Below are positions 24,794-32,835 of a stretch of 64,000 nt of DNA, one piece after another; the stretch's first letter is position 1, and the number at the start of each line of letters is the position of its first letter. The DNA lies in assembly GCF_001528665.1 (NCBI RefSeq), contig NZ_BBYJ01000029.1:50121-114120 (forward strand), given 5' to 3'. Source of the DNA: Microtetraspora malaysiensis. Lineage in GTDB: Bacteria; Actinomycetota; Actinomycetes; Streptosporangiales; Streptosporangiaceae. Below the pieces are notes generated by a model, which had not been told where the DNA came from, ran no database searches, and saw only the letters and a program-made list of their open reading frames with translations. The translations under genes were made by a program, and so were the position numbers.

Positions 24794-25948
24794 ATGCCGA
24801 ACCGGGTCGCCCCGAACCTGCTCTCGTGGGCAACCGACATCGAACAGGGCACCATCGAGCAGGCGGCCCGCGCCGCCCGGCTCCCGTTCGTGCCCGGCCA
24901 CGTCGCGCTGATGCCGGACGCGCACGTCGGCCTCGGCGCCACGGTCGGCTCCGTCATCCCAACCCAGGGGGCGATCATCCCCTCCGCCGTCGGCGTCGAC
25001 ATCGGCTGCGGCATGGTCGCGACCGAGACGACCCTCACCGCCGCCGACCTGCCCGACAGCCTGGACGCGCTGATGCCGCTCGTCGAGCGGAGCATCCCGG
25101 CCGGCGTCGGCAAGGGCCACGATGATCCGGCGATCGACGACGCGCTCGACGCGATCGGCCACCCGCACACCGAGCTCTCGACCAAGCAGCGGAACACCAC
25201 GGCCTGCCAGTTCGGCACCCTCGGCTCGGGCAACCACTTCGTGGAGGTCTGCCTGGATGAGCGCGACCGGGTCTGGACGGTGCTGCACTCCGGCTCGCGC
25301 GGCATCGGCAACCAGCTCGCGACCCGGCACATCGCCGAGGCCAAGAAGCTGATGGCGCGCTACTTCATCACGCTTGAGGACCCGGACCTGGCCTACCTCG
25401 TCCAGGGCACCCCCGAGTTCACCGGCTACATCCGCGACATGCTCTGGGCTCAGCAGTACGCCATGGCCTCGCGCGCCCGGATGGACACGGTGCTCTCCGA
25501 CGCGCTGTTCTCCGTCGTCGGCACGGGCGAGCGGGTGCGAACGATCAACTGCCACCACAATTTCACGCAGCAGGAGCGCCACCACGGCAAGGACATGTGG
25601 ATCACCCGGAAGGGCGCCATCAAGGCGGACGCCGGCGACCACGGCGTGATCCCCGGCTCGATGGGTACGCGCTCGTACATCGTGCGCGGCCTCGGCAACC
25701 CGTCGTCGTACAACTCCTGCTCCCACGGCGCGGGCCGCCGCATGTCGCGGGCCGAGGCGCGGCGCAGGCTGTCGGCGGAGTCGCTCGCCGAGGCGATGGC
25801 CGGCCGCACCTGGAACGCCGACCGGGCGACGGCGCTGGTCGACGAGCACCCTGAGGCGTACAAGCCGATCGACCAGGTGATGGAGGACCAGCGGGACCTC
25901 GTCGAGGTCGAGCACACCCTGCGGCAGGTCTTCAACTACAAGGGATAG
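24794..25948 (+). CDS. rtcB: RtcB-type RNA ligase
   Basis: 384-residue RNA-splicing ligase that joins 2',3'-cyclic-phosphate (or 3'-phosphate) and 5'-OH RNA ends with GTP and Mn2+. Metal and active-site motifs: MPDAHVGLGATVG, GVDIGCGM (Cys72 metal ligand), LGSGNHFVEV, VLHSGSRGIG and SCSHGAGRRMSR, whose His is guanylylated. AAGGAG precedes the ATG. Of typical rtc partners (rtcA, rtcR, archease) none is adjacent. It sits 195 bp after the AviRb-like gene on the same strand; that 195-bp gap shows nothing recognisable. Confidence 0.93.
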   Translation: MPNRVAPNLLSWATDIEQGTIEQAARAARLPFVPGHVALMPDAHVGLGATVGSVIPTQGAIIPSAVGVDIGCGMVATETTLTAADLPDSLDALMPLVERSIPAGVGKGHDDPAIDDALDAIGHPHTELSTKQRNTTACQFGTLGSGNHFVEVCLDERDRVWTVLHSGSRGIGNQLATRHIAEAKKLMARYFITLEDPDLAYLVQGTPEFTGYIRDMLWAQQYAMASRARMDTVLSDALFSVVGTGERVRTINCHHNFTQQERHHGKDMWITRKGAIKADAGDHGVIPGSMGTRSYIVRGLGNPSSYNSCSHGAGRRMSRAEARRRLSAESLAEAMAGRTWNADRATALVDEHPEAYKPIDQVMEDQRDLVEVEHTLRQVFNYKG

Positions 25949-26280
25949 GGCGGTTCCGATCCACCTGGGTCAATGGAAACGACGTGTTCGCGGATATGGG
26001 TCCCGCGGGATCCTGAATCGCCCGCGTCCGCCGACCCGCTCCACGCCCGCTCCCTCGGGGGCGGGCGCTCGCGTTTCCTGGGACGCTCCGCTGTGCCGGG
26101 AGGGAGTGTCCTGCCGGATCTCCTCGAGGGAGGTCGGTGGCGGCGGGGTTCTGATCAGATCGCCAAGGGGCGCACCGAGGAGTGGCCGAAGGATTACCCG
26201 GCCGTCGGCGAACCGATCAGATGTCCGGGGAAGGACCTGACCTGCGCGGACCGCCGGACGATGGGGGAGGCGATGGCAGG
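25949..26280. other. Intergenic region with a possible rtcB terminator
   Basis: 332 bp. It contains a 7-bp GC stem CGCCCGC (26044-26050) / GCGGGCG (26061-26067) that may end the rtcB transcript, then the promoter region of the hemerythrin gene. No coding sequence recognised. Confidence 0.4.
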
Positions 26281-27096
26281 GTGAGTGGGGACGGCTCGGG
26301 GGAGTCCCGTACGCCGGAGATGCGCCGGCGCGACCTGCTGCGGGTGCCCGCGGCCCTGGCGGGCGGCCTCGCGCTGACGGCCTGCGGGCCCGGAAACCTG
26401 AACCTGGTGAAGGGCCGCGCGCCCGGCTCACCCTCGGTGATCGCGCCGCCCGGTTCGCCCGGCGCCTCGCCCGCCGAGGCGCAGGTGCCGGTGACGCCGC
26501 CGGAGGACCTGATGCGCGAGCACGGCGTCCTCAAGCGGATCCTGCTCATCTACCGGGAGGGAATCCGGCGCATCGACGGCGGCCAGCCGGTTCCGGCGCA
26601 CGAGTTGAACGCCGGCGCGCGGCTCATCCGGAGCTTCATCGAGCAATACCACGAGGAGCTGGAGGAGAAGTACGTCTTCCCTCCCCTGGTCAAGGCGGGG
26701 AAGCTCACCGACACCGTCGCCGTCCTGCGCCTGCAGCACCGGCGCGGGCGGGTGCTCACCGGCCGCATCATCGACGCCACCGGCGGGTCGTCCCCCGCGG
26801 CGACACCCGGCACCGCCGGAACGCCGGGGACGCGGAGCCCTCGCGACCTCCGCGCCGACATGGCCGCGTTCATCCGGATGTACGAGCCGCACGAAGCGCG
26901 CGAGGACACCGTCGTCTTCCCGGCGTTCCGGGACGTGGTGCCGCCCGCGAGATTCAGGGAGGTCGGCGAGATCTTCGAGGACGAGGAGCACCGCCGGTTC
27001 GGCCCGAGCGGGTTCACCGGCGTGGTGAACCAGGTCGCCGGCATCGAGAAGTCCCTCGGGATCTACAACCTGTCCCAGTTCACCCCTCGGGTGTGA
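26281..27096 (+). CDS. Hemerythrin-like lipoprotein with Tat-type signal
   Basis: 271 residues. The N-terminus MRRRDLLRVPAALAGGLALTAC combines a twin-arginine signal with a lipobox (LTAC), so the protein is probably exported folded and lipid-anchored outside the membrane. The mature part is a hemerythrin-like four-helix bundle with metal-ligand candidates: His in MREHGVLKRI, the pair in FIEQYHEELEEKYVFP, LQHRRGR, YEPHEAREDTVVFP and DEEHRRFG. Such domains bind a di-iron site and sense O2 or NO. GTG 26281 follows GGGGGAGG; the in-frame ATG 26320 right at the signal peptide is an alternative start. Confidence 0.82.
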   Translation: MSGDGSGESRTPEMRRRDLLRVPAALAGGLALTACGPGNLNLVKGRAPGSPSVIAPPGSPGASPAEAQVPVTPPEDLMREHGVLKRILLIYREGIRRIDGGQPVPAHELNAGARLIRSFIEQYHEELEEKYVFPPLVKAGKLTDTVAVLRLQHRRGRVLTGRIIDATGGSSPAATPGTAGTPGTRSPRDLRADMAAFIRMYEPHEAREDTVVFPAFRDVVPPARFREVGEIFEDEEHRRFGPSGFTGVVNQVAGIEKSLGIYNLSQFTPRV

Positions 27097-27124
27097 GGGC
27101 CGCGCGTCCGAAGGAGGCGACAGG

Positions 27125-27553
27125 ATGTCCGAGACCAGGGAGGTGCGGGACCGGTACACGGCCGCGTTCAGCGCCCATGACATGGACGCGCTTCTGGCCA
27201 CGTTCAGTCCGGCCGGCGTGGCGGTCAGCCCCGAGGGAGTGTGCGAGGGGCACGGGGAACTCGCTTCCTTCGTCTGGCAGTTCTGGGAGGCGTTCCCGGA
27301 CGTCCGCCTCGTGGTGGAGACCGTGACCGAGCAGGACGATCTCGCGGTCGACGAACTGGTGATGGTGGGCACCCACGACGGGCCCTACGTGACCCCGGGC
27401 GGACACGTGATTCCCCCGTCCGGACGCCCTCTGCGGTTGCGCTGCTGCTCCTTCGCCGCCGTCGAGAACCGGCTCATCGTCAGCCTGCGTCTCTATTTCG
27501 ACCAGGTGGAACTGCTCGCCCAGATCGGTGTCTCCGTCGAGCCGCCCGTCTGA
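27125..27553 (+). CDS. SnoaL-like ester cyclase family protein (NTF2 fold)
   Basis: 142-residue NTF2-fold protein of the SnoaL-like/ester cyclase group: VRDRYTAAFSAHDMDALLATFSP, WEAFPDVRLVVETVTEQDDLAV, LRLRCCSFAAVENRLIVSLRLYFDQ. Related proteins include polyketide cyclases and many of unknown role. GAAGGAGGCGACAGG places a strong Shine-Dalgarno before the ATG, 28 nt after the hemerythrin stop, so the two are probably co-transcribed. No polyketide genes are nearby. Confidence 0.8.
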   Translation: MSETREVRDRYTAAFSAHDMDALLATFSPAGVAVSPEGVCEGHGELASFVWQFWEAFPDVRLVVETVTEQDDLAVDELVMVGTHDGPYVTPGGHVIPPSGRPLRLRCCSFAAVENRLIVSLRLYFDQVELLAQIGVSVEPPV

Positions 27554-27713
27554 CCGCGCGGGCGTCCCGGCCCGGGGGCGATCGAGCGGCGCTGCTCGTG
27601 GAGTGGAGGCGTACGCGCCCGGTTACCGCCGCGTGGTCGGGAGGAAAGGGGATATTGCCGGATATTTGCTGTGGGAGGGGTGAAAAGGGTGAGAGTGGGG
27701 ACATCTACCGGTC

Positions 27714-27974
27714 GTGGCCACGAGGATCGAGCATGAGGGCCCCGTGCCCGTGCATCGGCAGCTCGCCGGCATCCTCCGCGACGAGATCCTGAGCGGCCGG
27801 ATCGAGCCGGACCGTCCGCTCCCTTCCGAGGCGAGCCTGTGCGAGCGGTACGGCGTGCGGCCCGAGGACGTGCGCGGGGCGATCCAGGAGCTCAGCGACG
27901 AGGGCCTCGTCTACGTCCTCGCCGGCGAGGGGGCGTACGTGTCCTCCCGGGCCGAGGAGACCGGCGGCGGCTGA
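27714..27974 (+). CDS. GntR-type winged-helix protein without effector domain
   Basis: 86 residues: only the GntR DNA-binding domain (PVPVHRQLAGILRDEILSGRI, LPSEASLCERYGVRPEDVRGAI, EGLVYVLAGEGAYVSS). The usual C-terminal ligand domain is absent, and the stop is followed by a different gene, so it is either a real mini-regulator (YtrA-like lengths are longer) or a shortened gene. GTG 27714 has only a weak upstream site. Target unknown. Confidence 0.75.
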   Translation: MATRIEHEGPVPVHRQLAGILRDEILSGRIEPDRPLPSEASLCERYGVRPEDVRGAIQELSDEGLVYVLAGEGAYVSSRAEETGGG

Positions 27975-28049
27975 CCGCCCGCAGCGGCCCGCCGCCCGGT
28001 TCGCTCTCGGCCCAACGAGAGGCGACGCGGGCCGACCTAGGCTGAAGAC

Positions 28050-28598
28050 ATGGGAATCGAGCCTGGCAGCTACACCATCGGTCCGGAGTCCGGGCGGCTC
28101 CTCATCAGGACGACCCGCGCGGGTCTGGGCGCGAAGGCCGGCCACGATCTCACCCTCGAACCCGCGCGCTGGCGCGGCGAGGCCGTCGTGGCCGACCCCG
28201 CCGGTTCCTCGGTCACGGTTGAGGTCGACGTCGCGTCGATCGAGGTCAAGGAGGGCGTCGGCGGCATCAAGCCGCTCAGTGACTCCGACCGGGCGGACAT
28301 CGTACGCAATCTGCGAGAGAAGGTCCTGAACGCGCGTGAGCATCCGACGATCACGTTCCGGTCCTCCCGGGTGGACGGCACCGCGGAGGTGTTCCACGTC
28401 GAGGGCGACCTCACCATTTCCGGAGCCACCCACACCGTCACGCTGGACGGACGATCCGTCGGTGACCGAGTGCGCGGATCGACGACGGTGGTGCAGAGCA
28501 GGTGGGGGATCCGCCCCTACTCGGCACTCTTCGGCGCGCTGAAACTGAGCGACGAGGTGGGCGTGGAGTTCGACCTCGCCCTCACCCCCCGCGCCTGA
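28050..28598 (+). CDS. YceI-family protein
   Basis: 182-residue lipocalin-like YceI-family protein (polyisoprenoid-binding fold). It starts GSYTIGPESGRLLIRTTRAGLGAKAGHDLTL and has REHPTITFRSSRV and VEGDLTISGATHTVTLD. It lacks a signal peptide and so is cytoplasmic, unlike E. coli YceI. A TAGGCT -10 box ends 6 nt before the ATG and no Shine-Dalgarno is seen, so the mRNA is probably leaderless. It converges on the MerR fusion gene with an 11-nt gap. Confidence 0.88.
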   Translation: MGIEPGSYTIGPESGRLLIRTTRAGLGAKAGHDLTLEPARWRGEAVVADPAGSSVTVEVDVASIEVKEGVGGIKPLSDSDRADIVRNLREKVLNAREHPTITFRSSRVDGTAEVFHVEGDLTISGATHTVTLDGRSVGDRVRGSTTVVQSRWGIRPYSALFGALKLSDEVGVEFDLALTPRA

Positions 28599-28609
28599 CC
28601 GGCGCTCGC

Positions 28610-30184
28610 TCAGCCGACCGGGCGGCCCAGGTAGGCCGCGAGCCGGTCGGCGGCCGTCGCGTCGCCGGGCGCGGGCCGCGCCGGGCCGAAGGAACCGCCA
28701 GGAGTGCGCGGCAGGTCGCCGTAGATCTCCCGCACGACGGGCAGGATCGCCTCTGCCGCGTCGGGAGCGAGGTCCGTGGGCCTGCCGATCGCCCGGGCCA
28801 GGTCCCAGCCGTGGACCAGCATCTCGATGGTGAGCTGCTCGACCAGGCGCCAGCCGGGGGCCCCGCCGTACAGCCGCCGGAGCATCCCCGGGCGGCGGAA
28901 TCCGGCGAGCGTGGCGCGAGCCGCCGTGCGGAACGCCGCGACATGGTCGGCGCCGAGATGGTCGGCGTCGAAGTCGGAGCGGGGCGTCCCCTCGGCGAGC
29001 CCGGTCCACACGAGGTTCTCCCAGACGAGGTGGTCGAGCAGGGCGCGCACGTCCCAGTCGCCGCAGGGAGTCGGATCGCCGAACCGGTCCGGCGGGACGG
29101 CCGCGACGAGCTCCTCCACCTCCGCGAGCACCCGCGCGCACGCCTCCAGCTTGGCCTCGGGATCGACGTCGGGCCCCTGGTCGAGGATCTCGCCGATGCG
29201 GTCGGCCCGCGCGCCGGGCTCGGGGTTGGCGCGCAGCGCGGTCGCGAGCCACGTGCCCGCCGCGGCGATGTTGGGGCGCATCGGCAGTCCGTTGATCAGG
29301 CACATCAGCTGCCAGTACCGTTCCAGCCGGATGTCGGCGGCGGTCTCGAGCTGTTCGAGAAGCCGGCGCCGGGCCGCCGGGCCGTCACCGTCGCCGCGGC
29401 CGTCCGGGGAGAAGCCGGCGCGGATCTGGCCGGGCAGCCAGGCCGCGACGATGCCCGCCACGACCGGTTCGGCCGCCGGCGAGTCGGCGGCGGTCCCGGC
29501 CGCGACGGCCGCCTCGACGCGGGCGACCCACAGATCCGTGATCTCCTGCGCCTCCCGCACATCCTCCTCGCGGTGCTCGCGAACGGCCTGCGCGGCGGCG
29601 TACTCGCCCATCCGGCGGACCGAGGCGCGCAGCTCCGGGTCGCGGATGAGCGCGGCCAGCTCGATCCACGCCTCGACCTGCCCGGCGGTGGGGTCGGGCG
29701 GCAGGTCGGGCATGGCCAGCAGCAGCCCCTCCCGGTACGCGGACGGGTCGAGGTCGCCGAGCGCCTCGGTCATGAAGTCGTGCACGATCGCGTTGCGTTC
29801 GGCGGCGGACAGGTGTGCCAGGTCAGTCATGTCGGTCAGGTCCTCGGTCGTCGATCCTTGCAGGGAGAACGAGCGCAACACCGCCTGACGCGTCCGCAGC
29901 GTGCGGATCCGCGCCTCCAGCGCGTCCGCGTGCAGGGCGGCCACCTCGGCGAGGTCACGCTCCCGGGTGACGACCTCGCGGATCACCGGCATGGCCAGCC
30001 CGAGCTCGCGCAGCGTCCGGGCCAGCTCCAGCCGGGCCACCGCCTCGGGCGCGTAGCGCCGGTAGCCGGCCGCGGTACGCGCCGACGGAGGCACGACACC
30101 GATGTCGGACCAGTGCCGGATCAGCTTCACGGACAGGCCGGTCCGCTCGGCCAGCTCGCCGATGCTGAGCAGGTCGTCACTCAC
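28610..30184 (-). CDS. MerR regulator fused to a TIGR03086/DinB-type domain
   Basis: 524 residues. Residues 1-75 are a MerR winged helix (LLSIGELAERTGLSVKLIRHWSDIGV, YRRYAPEAVARLELAR), followed by a coiled dimerisation helix. The middle (about 110-310) is helical and unassigned. The C-terminal ~190 residues (ACARVLAEVEELVAAVPPDR, PCGDWDVRALLDHLVWENL, HGWDLARAIGRPTDL) are of the TIGR03086 / mycothiol-dependent maleylpyruvate isomerase N-domain type (DinB-like fold). I chose GTG 30184 because a MerR-type promoter places the transcript start on it. The fusion suggests sensing of an electrophile or a thiol-linked ligand, which is inference. Confidence 0.85.
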   Translation of the reverse strand: MSDDLLSIGELAERTGLSVKLIRHWSDIGVVPPSARTAAGYRRYAPEAVARLELARTLRELGLAMPVIREVVTRERDLAEVAALHADALEARIRTLRTRQAVLRSFSLQGSTTEDLTDMTDLAHLSAAERNAIVHDFMTEALGDLDPSAYREGLLLAMPDLPPDPTAGQVEAWIELAALIRDPELRASVRRMGEYAAAQAVREHREEDVREAQEITDLWVARVEAAVAAGTAADSPAAEPVVAGIVAAWLPGQIRAGFSPDGRGDGDGPAARRRLLEQLETAADIRLERYWQLMCLINGLPMRPNIAAAGTWLATALRANPEPGARADRIGEILDQGPDVDPEAKLEACARVLAEVEELVAAVPPDRFGDPTPCGDWDVRALLDHLVWENLVWTGLAEGTPRSDFDADHLGADHVAAFRTAARATLAGFRRPGMLRRLYGGAPGWRLVEQLTIEMLVHGWDLARAIGRPTDLAPDAAEAILPVVREIYGDLPRTPGGSFGPARPAPGDATAADRLAAYLGRPVG

Positions 30185-30191
30185 ATGTCCT

Positions 30192-30222
30192 ACCTTCGGG
30201 TCTCCCACGATGGGAGAGTCAA
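30192..30222 (-). promoter_or_regulatory. MerR-type promoter and operator, leaderless
   Basis: Read on the minus strand: -35 TTGACT (30217-30222), a 19-bp spacer containing the dyad CTCCCA-TCG-TGGGAG (30202-30216), and -10 GAAGGT (30192-30197) ending 7 nt before GTG 30184. The over-long spacer with a dyad inside is the hallmark of MerR-activated promoters, so this fusion probably controls its own gene. Confidence 0.7.
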
Positions 30223-30376
30223 ATTCCTCGCGGGACGGCGACCGGCCCCGGAGTCGACAGCCCCCGAAGTATGGCCGAACGGCGAGTACGGCTACGCCAC
30301 GGGTGCCCTCGGGGTGGCACGCCGCCCCGGTCGTGACCGACCAGGAATCACCTCGCGCGCAGCGTGCGCTCCCGGC

Positions 30377-30694
30377 TCAGACCGCGGTCAGGCGGAGCAG
30401 GATGGCACCGCTGATGATGCAGGCGAAGGAGATCAGCCGCGCGGCGGTGATCCGTTCCTTGAAGAAGATCGCGCCGAGCACGACCGTTCCGACGCCGCCG
30501 ATGCCGGTCCAGATGGTGTAGCCGACGCTGACGTCCAGCTGGCGAAGGGCGAGCGAGAGCGTGTAGATGCCGCCCGCCGCGGCGAGCAGCGTGAGGATGG
30601 AAGGGACCGGGCGGGTGAAGCCCTTGGTGGCGTTGGTGCCGAGGGCGAAGGCGATTTCGAAGAGGATGGCGACGCCGAGGTAGACCCAGGTCAT
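30377..30694 (-). CDS. SMR-family small multidrug exporter subunit
   Basis: 105 residues, four membrane helices: MTWVYLGVAILFEIAFALGT with the essential membrane Glu in LFEI, GGIYTLSLALRQLDVSVGYTIWTGIG carrying the GYTIWTG signature, VLGAIFFKERI and the last helix SFACIISGAILL. EmrE/SugE-type drug/proton antiporter. It follows a second SMR gene by 49 bp, so the pair may form a heterodimer, as in EbrAB or YkkCD. Confidence 0.92.
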   Translation of the reverse strand: MTWVYLGVAILFEIAFALGTNATKGFTRPVPSILTLLAAAGGIYTLSLALRQLDVSVGYTIWTGIGGVGTVVLGAIFFKERITAARLISFACIISGAILLRLTAV

Positions 30695-30743
30695 GACGGT
30701 GATCTTTCTGTGCGGGGTGGCTGAGCCGAATTGGATGGGAAGG

Positions 30744-31148
30744 TCAGGCGACCGCGGCCCTCTTGGCCGCGACGTTGTCGGAGATTCGGAGGCCGAGGGC
30801 GCCGCCGATGATGAGGATGAAGGCGATGACCTTCCAGACGGTCATGGGCTCGTCGTAGATGATCGTGCCGAAGATGACCGTTCCGACGGCGCCGATGCCG
30901 GACCAGACGGTGTAACCGACGCCCACGTCGATCGTCTTGAGGGCCTGAGACAGGGTGAAGATGCCGCACGAGGCCGCGGCGGCGGTCAGCAGGGACGGCC
31001 ACAGCTGGGTGAATCCGTCGGTGGCATTGGTGCTGAGCGCGAACGTGATCTCGAACAGGGACGAGAAGAGCAGCCAGGCCCAGCCTTTGGACGTCGAGTT
31101 GGACGTTGAGCCGGACGTCGAGCCGGCAGGCGTCGGGTTGGCGGACAT
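30744..31148 (-). CDS. SMR-family small multidrug exporter subunit with Ser/Thr-rich N-tail
   Basis: 134 residues: an extra 20-residue N-terminal tail with SGSTSGSTSNSTS, then four helices with the essential Glu (SLFEITFALST), the GYTVWSGIG signature and IIYDEPMTVWKV. It is probably the partner of the SMR subunit encoded 49 bp downstream. The tail is encoded by near-repeats of GACGTCGAG-like units. GGAGG precedes ATG 31148. A MarR-family gene diverges from it. Confidence 0.9.
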   Translation of the reverse strand: MSANPTPAGSTSGSTSNSTSKGWAWLLFSSLFEITFALSTNATDGFTQLWPSLLTAAAASCGIFTLSQALKTIDVGVGYTVWSGIGAVGTVIFGTIIYDEPMTVWKVIAFILIIGGALGLRISDNVAAKRAAVA

Positions 31149-31169
31149 GAAGAGCCTCCAAAGATTGCT

Positions 31170-31179
31170 TGTACATGCA
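31170..31179. promoter_or_regulatory. MarR-type operator copy, SMR side
   Basis: TGTACATGCA at 31170-31179 is the exact reverse complement of TGCATGTACA at 31234-31243. The two copies flank the divergent SMR/marR-type promoter region. Confidence 0.5.
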
Positions 31180-31229
31180 TATAAGTGTGGATGTGCTCCG
31201 CCATGAGGCGGGAAGGGGTGGCGAACAAG

Positions 31230-31259
31230 AGCTTGCATGTACATGTATCCTGTTGTCAA
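31230..31259 (-). promoter_or_regulatory. SMR operon promoter overlapped by a MarR-type palindrome
   Basis: On the minus strand TTGACA (31254-31259) and CAAGCT (31230-31235) stand 18 bp apart. Between and across them lies the near-perfect palindrome TGCATGTACATGTA (31234-31247, 12 of 14 positions symmetric). A repressor bound there would block the SMR operon. Confidence 0.55.
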
Positions 31260-31290
31260 ACGCACCGACCACGGGAGGACCGTTCGAACC

Positions 31291-31746
31291 ATGGCGCAGA
31301 CGAACTTGAGCGCTGACGCCCTGCCCGCCTCCTCCGACCAAGCTGTCTGGAGCAAGGTTCTGGCCCTGCACACACGGGTGGAACGCAAGCTGACCCAGAG
31401 CCTCCAGCGCGCACACGGCATCGGACTCTCCGAATACCGCGCGCTGGCGGACCTCGCCCAGGCCGACGACGGCGAACTGCGCATGCAAGAGCTGGCCGAC
31501 CGAATCGGGCTCAACCAGAGTTCGGTGACGCGCCTGGTCGGTCGGCTCGACGCGGTCGGCTTCGCGTACCGAGACGTCTGCACTGTCGACGGGCGAGGTG
31601 TCTACGCGGTCATCACCGGCGAGGGCCGCGATCGCTACAACGCGGCACGCGGCACCTACGCCGAGGTGCTCGCCTCCGAACTCGACGCCGCAGGCGCCGA
31701 CCCCCAACTCGCCGGCGTCGTCCAGGCGCTGCGCAACGCACTGTGA
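31291..31746 (+). CDS. MarR-family transcriptional regulator
   Basis: 151-residue MarR-type winged-helix repressor: SSDQAVWSKVLALHTRVERKL, LSEYRALADLAQADDGELRMQELADRIGLNQSSVTRLVGRLDAVGF, then the wing DGRGVYAVITGEG. I chose ATG 31291 (MAQTNLSADAL). An in-frame ATG at 31237 would start inside the palindrome and is less likely. It diverges from the SMR exporter pair and probably represses it, responding to a small aromatic or cationic drug. Confidence 0.9.
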   Translation: MAQTNLSADALPASSDQAVWSKVLALHTRVERKLTQSLQRAHGIGLSEYRALADLAQADDGELRMQELADRIGLNQSSVTRLVGRLDAVGFAYRDVCTVDGRGVYAVITGEGRDRYNAARGTYAEVLASELDAAGADPQLAGVVQALRNAL

Positions 31747-31914
31747 CGCCGGCGCCGCATCCTTGGCGGCCGGCCATTCGAACCGGCTCGTTCGGAACGC
31801 GTGCACGCCCGGCCGACGGCGAGTGATCGCGACCAGCGGGGATCGGGCCGGCCTGTACAAGACCTTGACGGCTTCTGCTCACGGTCTGCATGGGCGTCTG
31901 GTTGGCTTCAGGTC

Positions 31915-32691
31915 ATGATCGACGCCAACAGCGTGTTCCGTCCCGACCCGATCGCCTACCTCGACGGGGTAGCGGCGAGCCTGCCAGGCCAGGCGTACAA
32001 GCAGCGGGTTCTCCACCTGCTCGATCTCCATCCGGGGCAGTGTGTGCTCGACATCGGCTGTGGGCCGGGCACCGACCTGGCAGCGATGGCGGCCGCTGTC
32101 GCGCCGGGTGGCAGAGTGATCGGAGTCGACCGAGATCCAGCCATGATCGCGGAGGCACAAGCCCGCGTCGCGGAGCACCCGCTGGTGGAAGTGCGCTCCG
32201 GCGACGTCCATGCCTTGCCGCTGGAAGACGGCAGTGTCGATCGTGCGCGCACCGATCGTGTGCTCCAGCACGTGGCGGACCCGGCCCGGGTGTTGAGCGA
32301 GTTTCGCCGGGTCGCTCGGCCCGGAGGGCGCATCGTCATGGCCGAACCTGACTGGGATGGCCTGCTGATCGACTCTCCTCAACCGGCGAGGAGCCGAGAG
32401 CTGACCCGCTTCATCACCGGCGAGGTCGTCCGCAACGCGACTGTCGGCCGCAGTTTGGCGCGGCTCTGTGTGGAATCCGGCCTCAGCGTGCGCTCCGTGC
32501 TGACCGTGGCGCCGGTGTTCCGCGACTTCGCCGTGGCTGACCAGATTTTCGGTCTGCGCCGTAACGCGGCCCGTGCCGCCGACGCCGGCTATCTCGACGG
32601 CGATGCCGCCCAATGGATCGAGACGTTAGCCTCCGGCCCCTTCCTGGCCACGGCCCTGTTGTTCCTGGTGACGGCGGAAGTGCCCGCCTGA
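31915..32691 (+). CDS. Class I SAM-dependent methyltransferase (UbiE-like)
   Basis: 258 residues. SAM motif I is VLDIGCGPGTDLAAMA, the acidic loop is VIGVDRDPAMIAEAQARV, motif II is EVRSGDVHALPLEDGSVDRART and motif III is LSEFRRVARPGGRIVMAEPDWD. Substrate unknown; the layout resembles UbiE/Methyltransf_11 small-molecule enzymes. I start at ATG 31915 (MIDANSVFRPDP); an upstream in-frame extension to 31801 lacks family resemblance. Codon use is a little less GC-extreme than its neighbours, so it may be a newer arrival. Confidence 0.88.
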   Translation: MIDANSVFRPDPIAYLDGVAASLPGQAYKQRVLHLLDLHPGQCVLDIGCGPGTDLAAMAAAVAPGGRVIGVDRDPAMIAEAQARVAEHPLVEVRSGDVHALPLEDGSVDRARTDRVLQHVADPARVLSEFRRVARPGGRIVMAEPDWDGLLIDSPQPARSRELTRFITGEVVRNATVGRSLARLCVESGLSVRSVLTVAPVFRDFAVADQIFGLRRNAARAADAGYLDGDAAQWIETLASGPFLATALLFLVTAEVPA

Positions 32692-32785
32692 CTCGTCTTC
32701 GGCAGCCGGTCCGTCTCGCAGTGAACGCGCCCTCCGCGGCAATCGACGCCGGAAGGCGATGGATCCGCCGGCGGCGGGTGAGGGG

Positions 32786-32822
32786 CGCGCCGCCGGGCCG
32801 AGGCCCCTGACCAGGCGGCGCG
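32786..32822. terminator. Terminator-like cruciform between convergent genes
   Basis: 9-bp outer stem CGCGCCGCC (32786-32794) / GGCGGCGCG (32814-32822) with an inner GGGCC/GGCCC stem, between the methyltransferase and epoxide hydrolase stops. Confidence 0.45.
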
Positions 32823-32835
32823 TCGGTGCCCGTGG

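Noticed and set aside
28502..30724. A 740-codon open frame on the plus strand opposite the MerR fusion gene
   Set aside because: It is the mirror of a GC-rich gene: no domain, no ribosome site, composition dominated by Arg/Gly/Val/Asp, while the minus strand has clear MerR and TIGR03086-type motifs.
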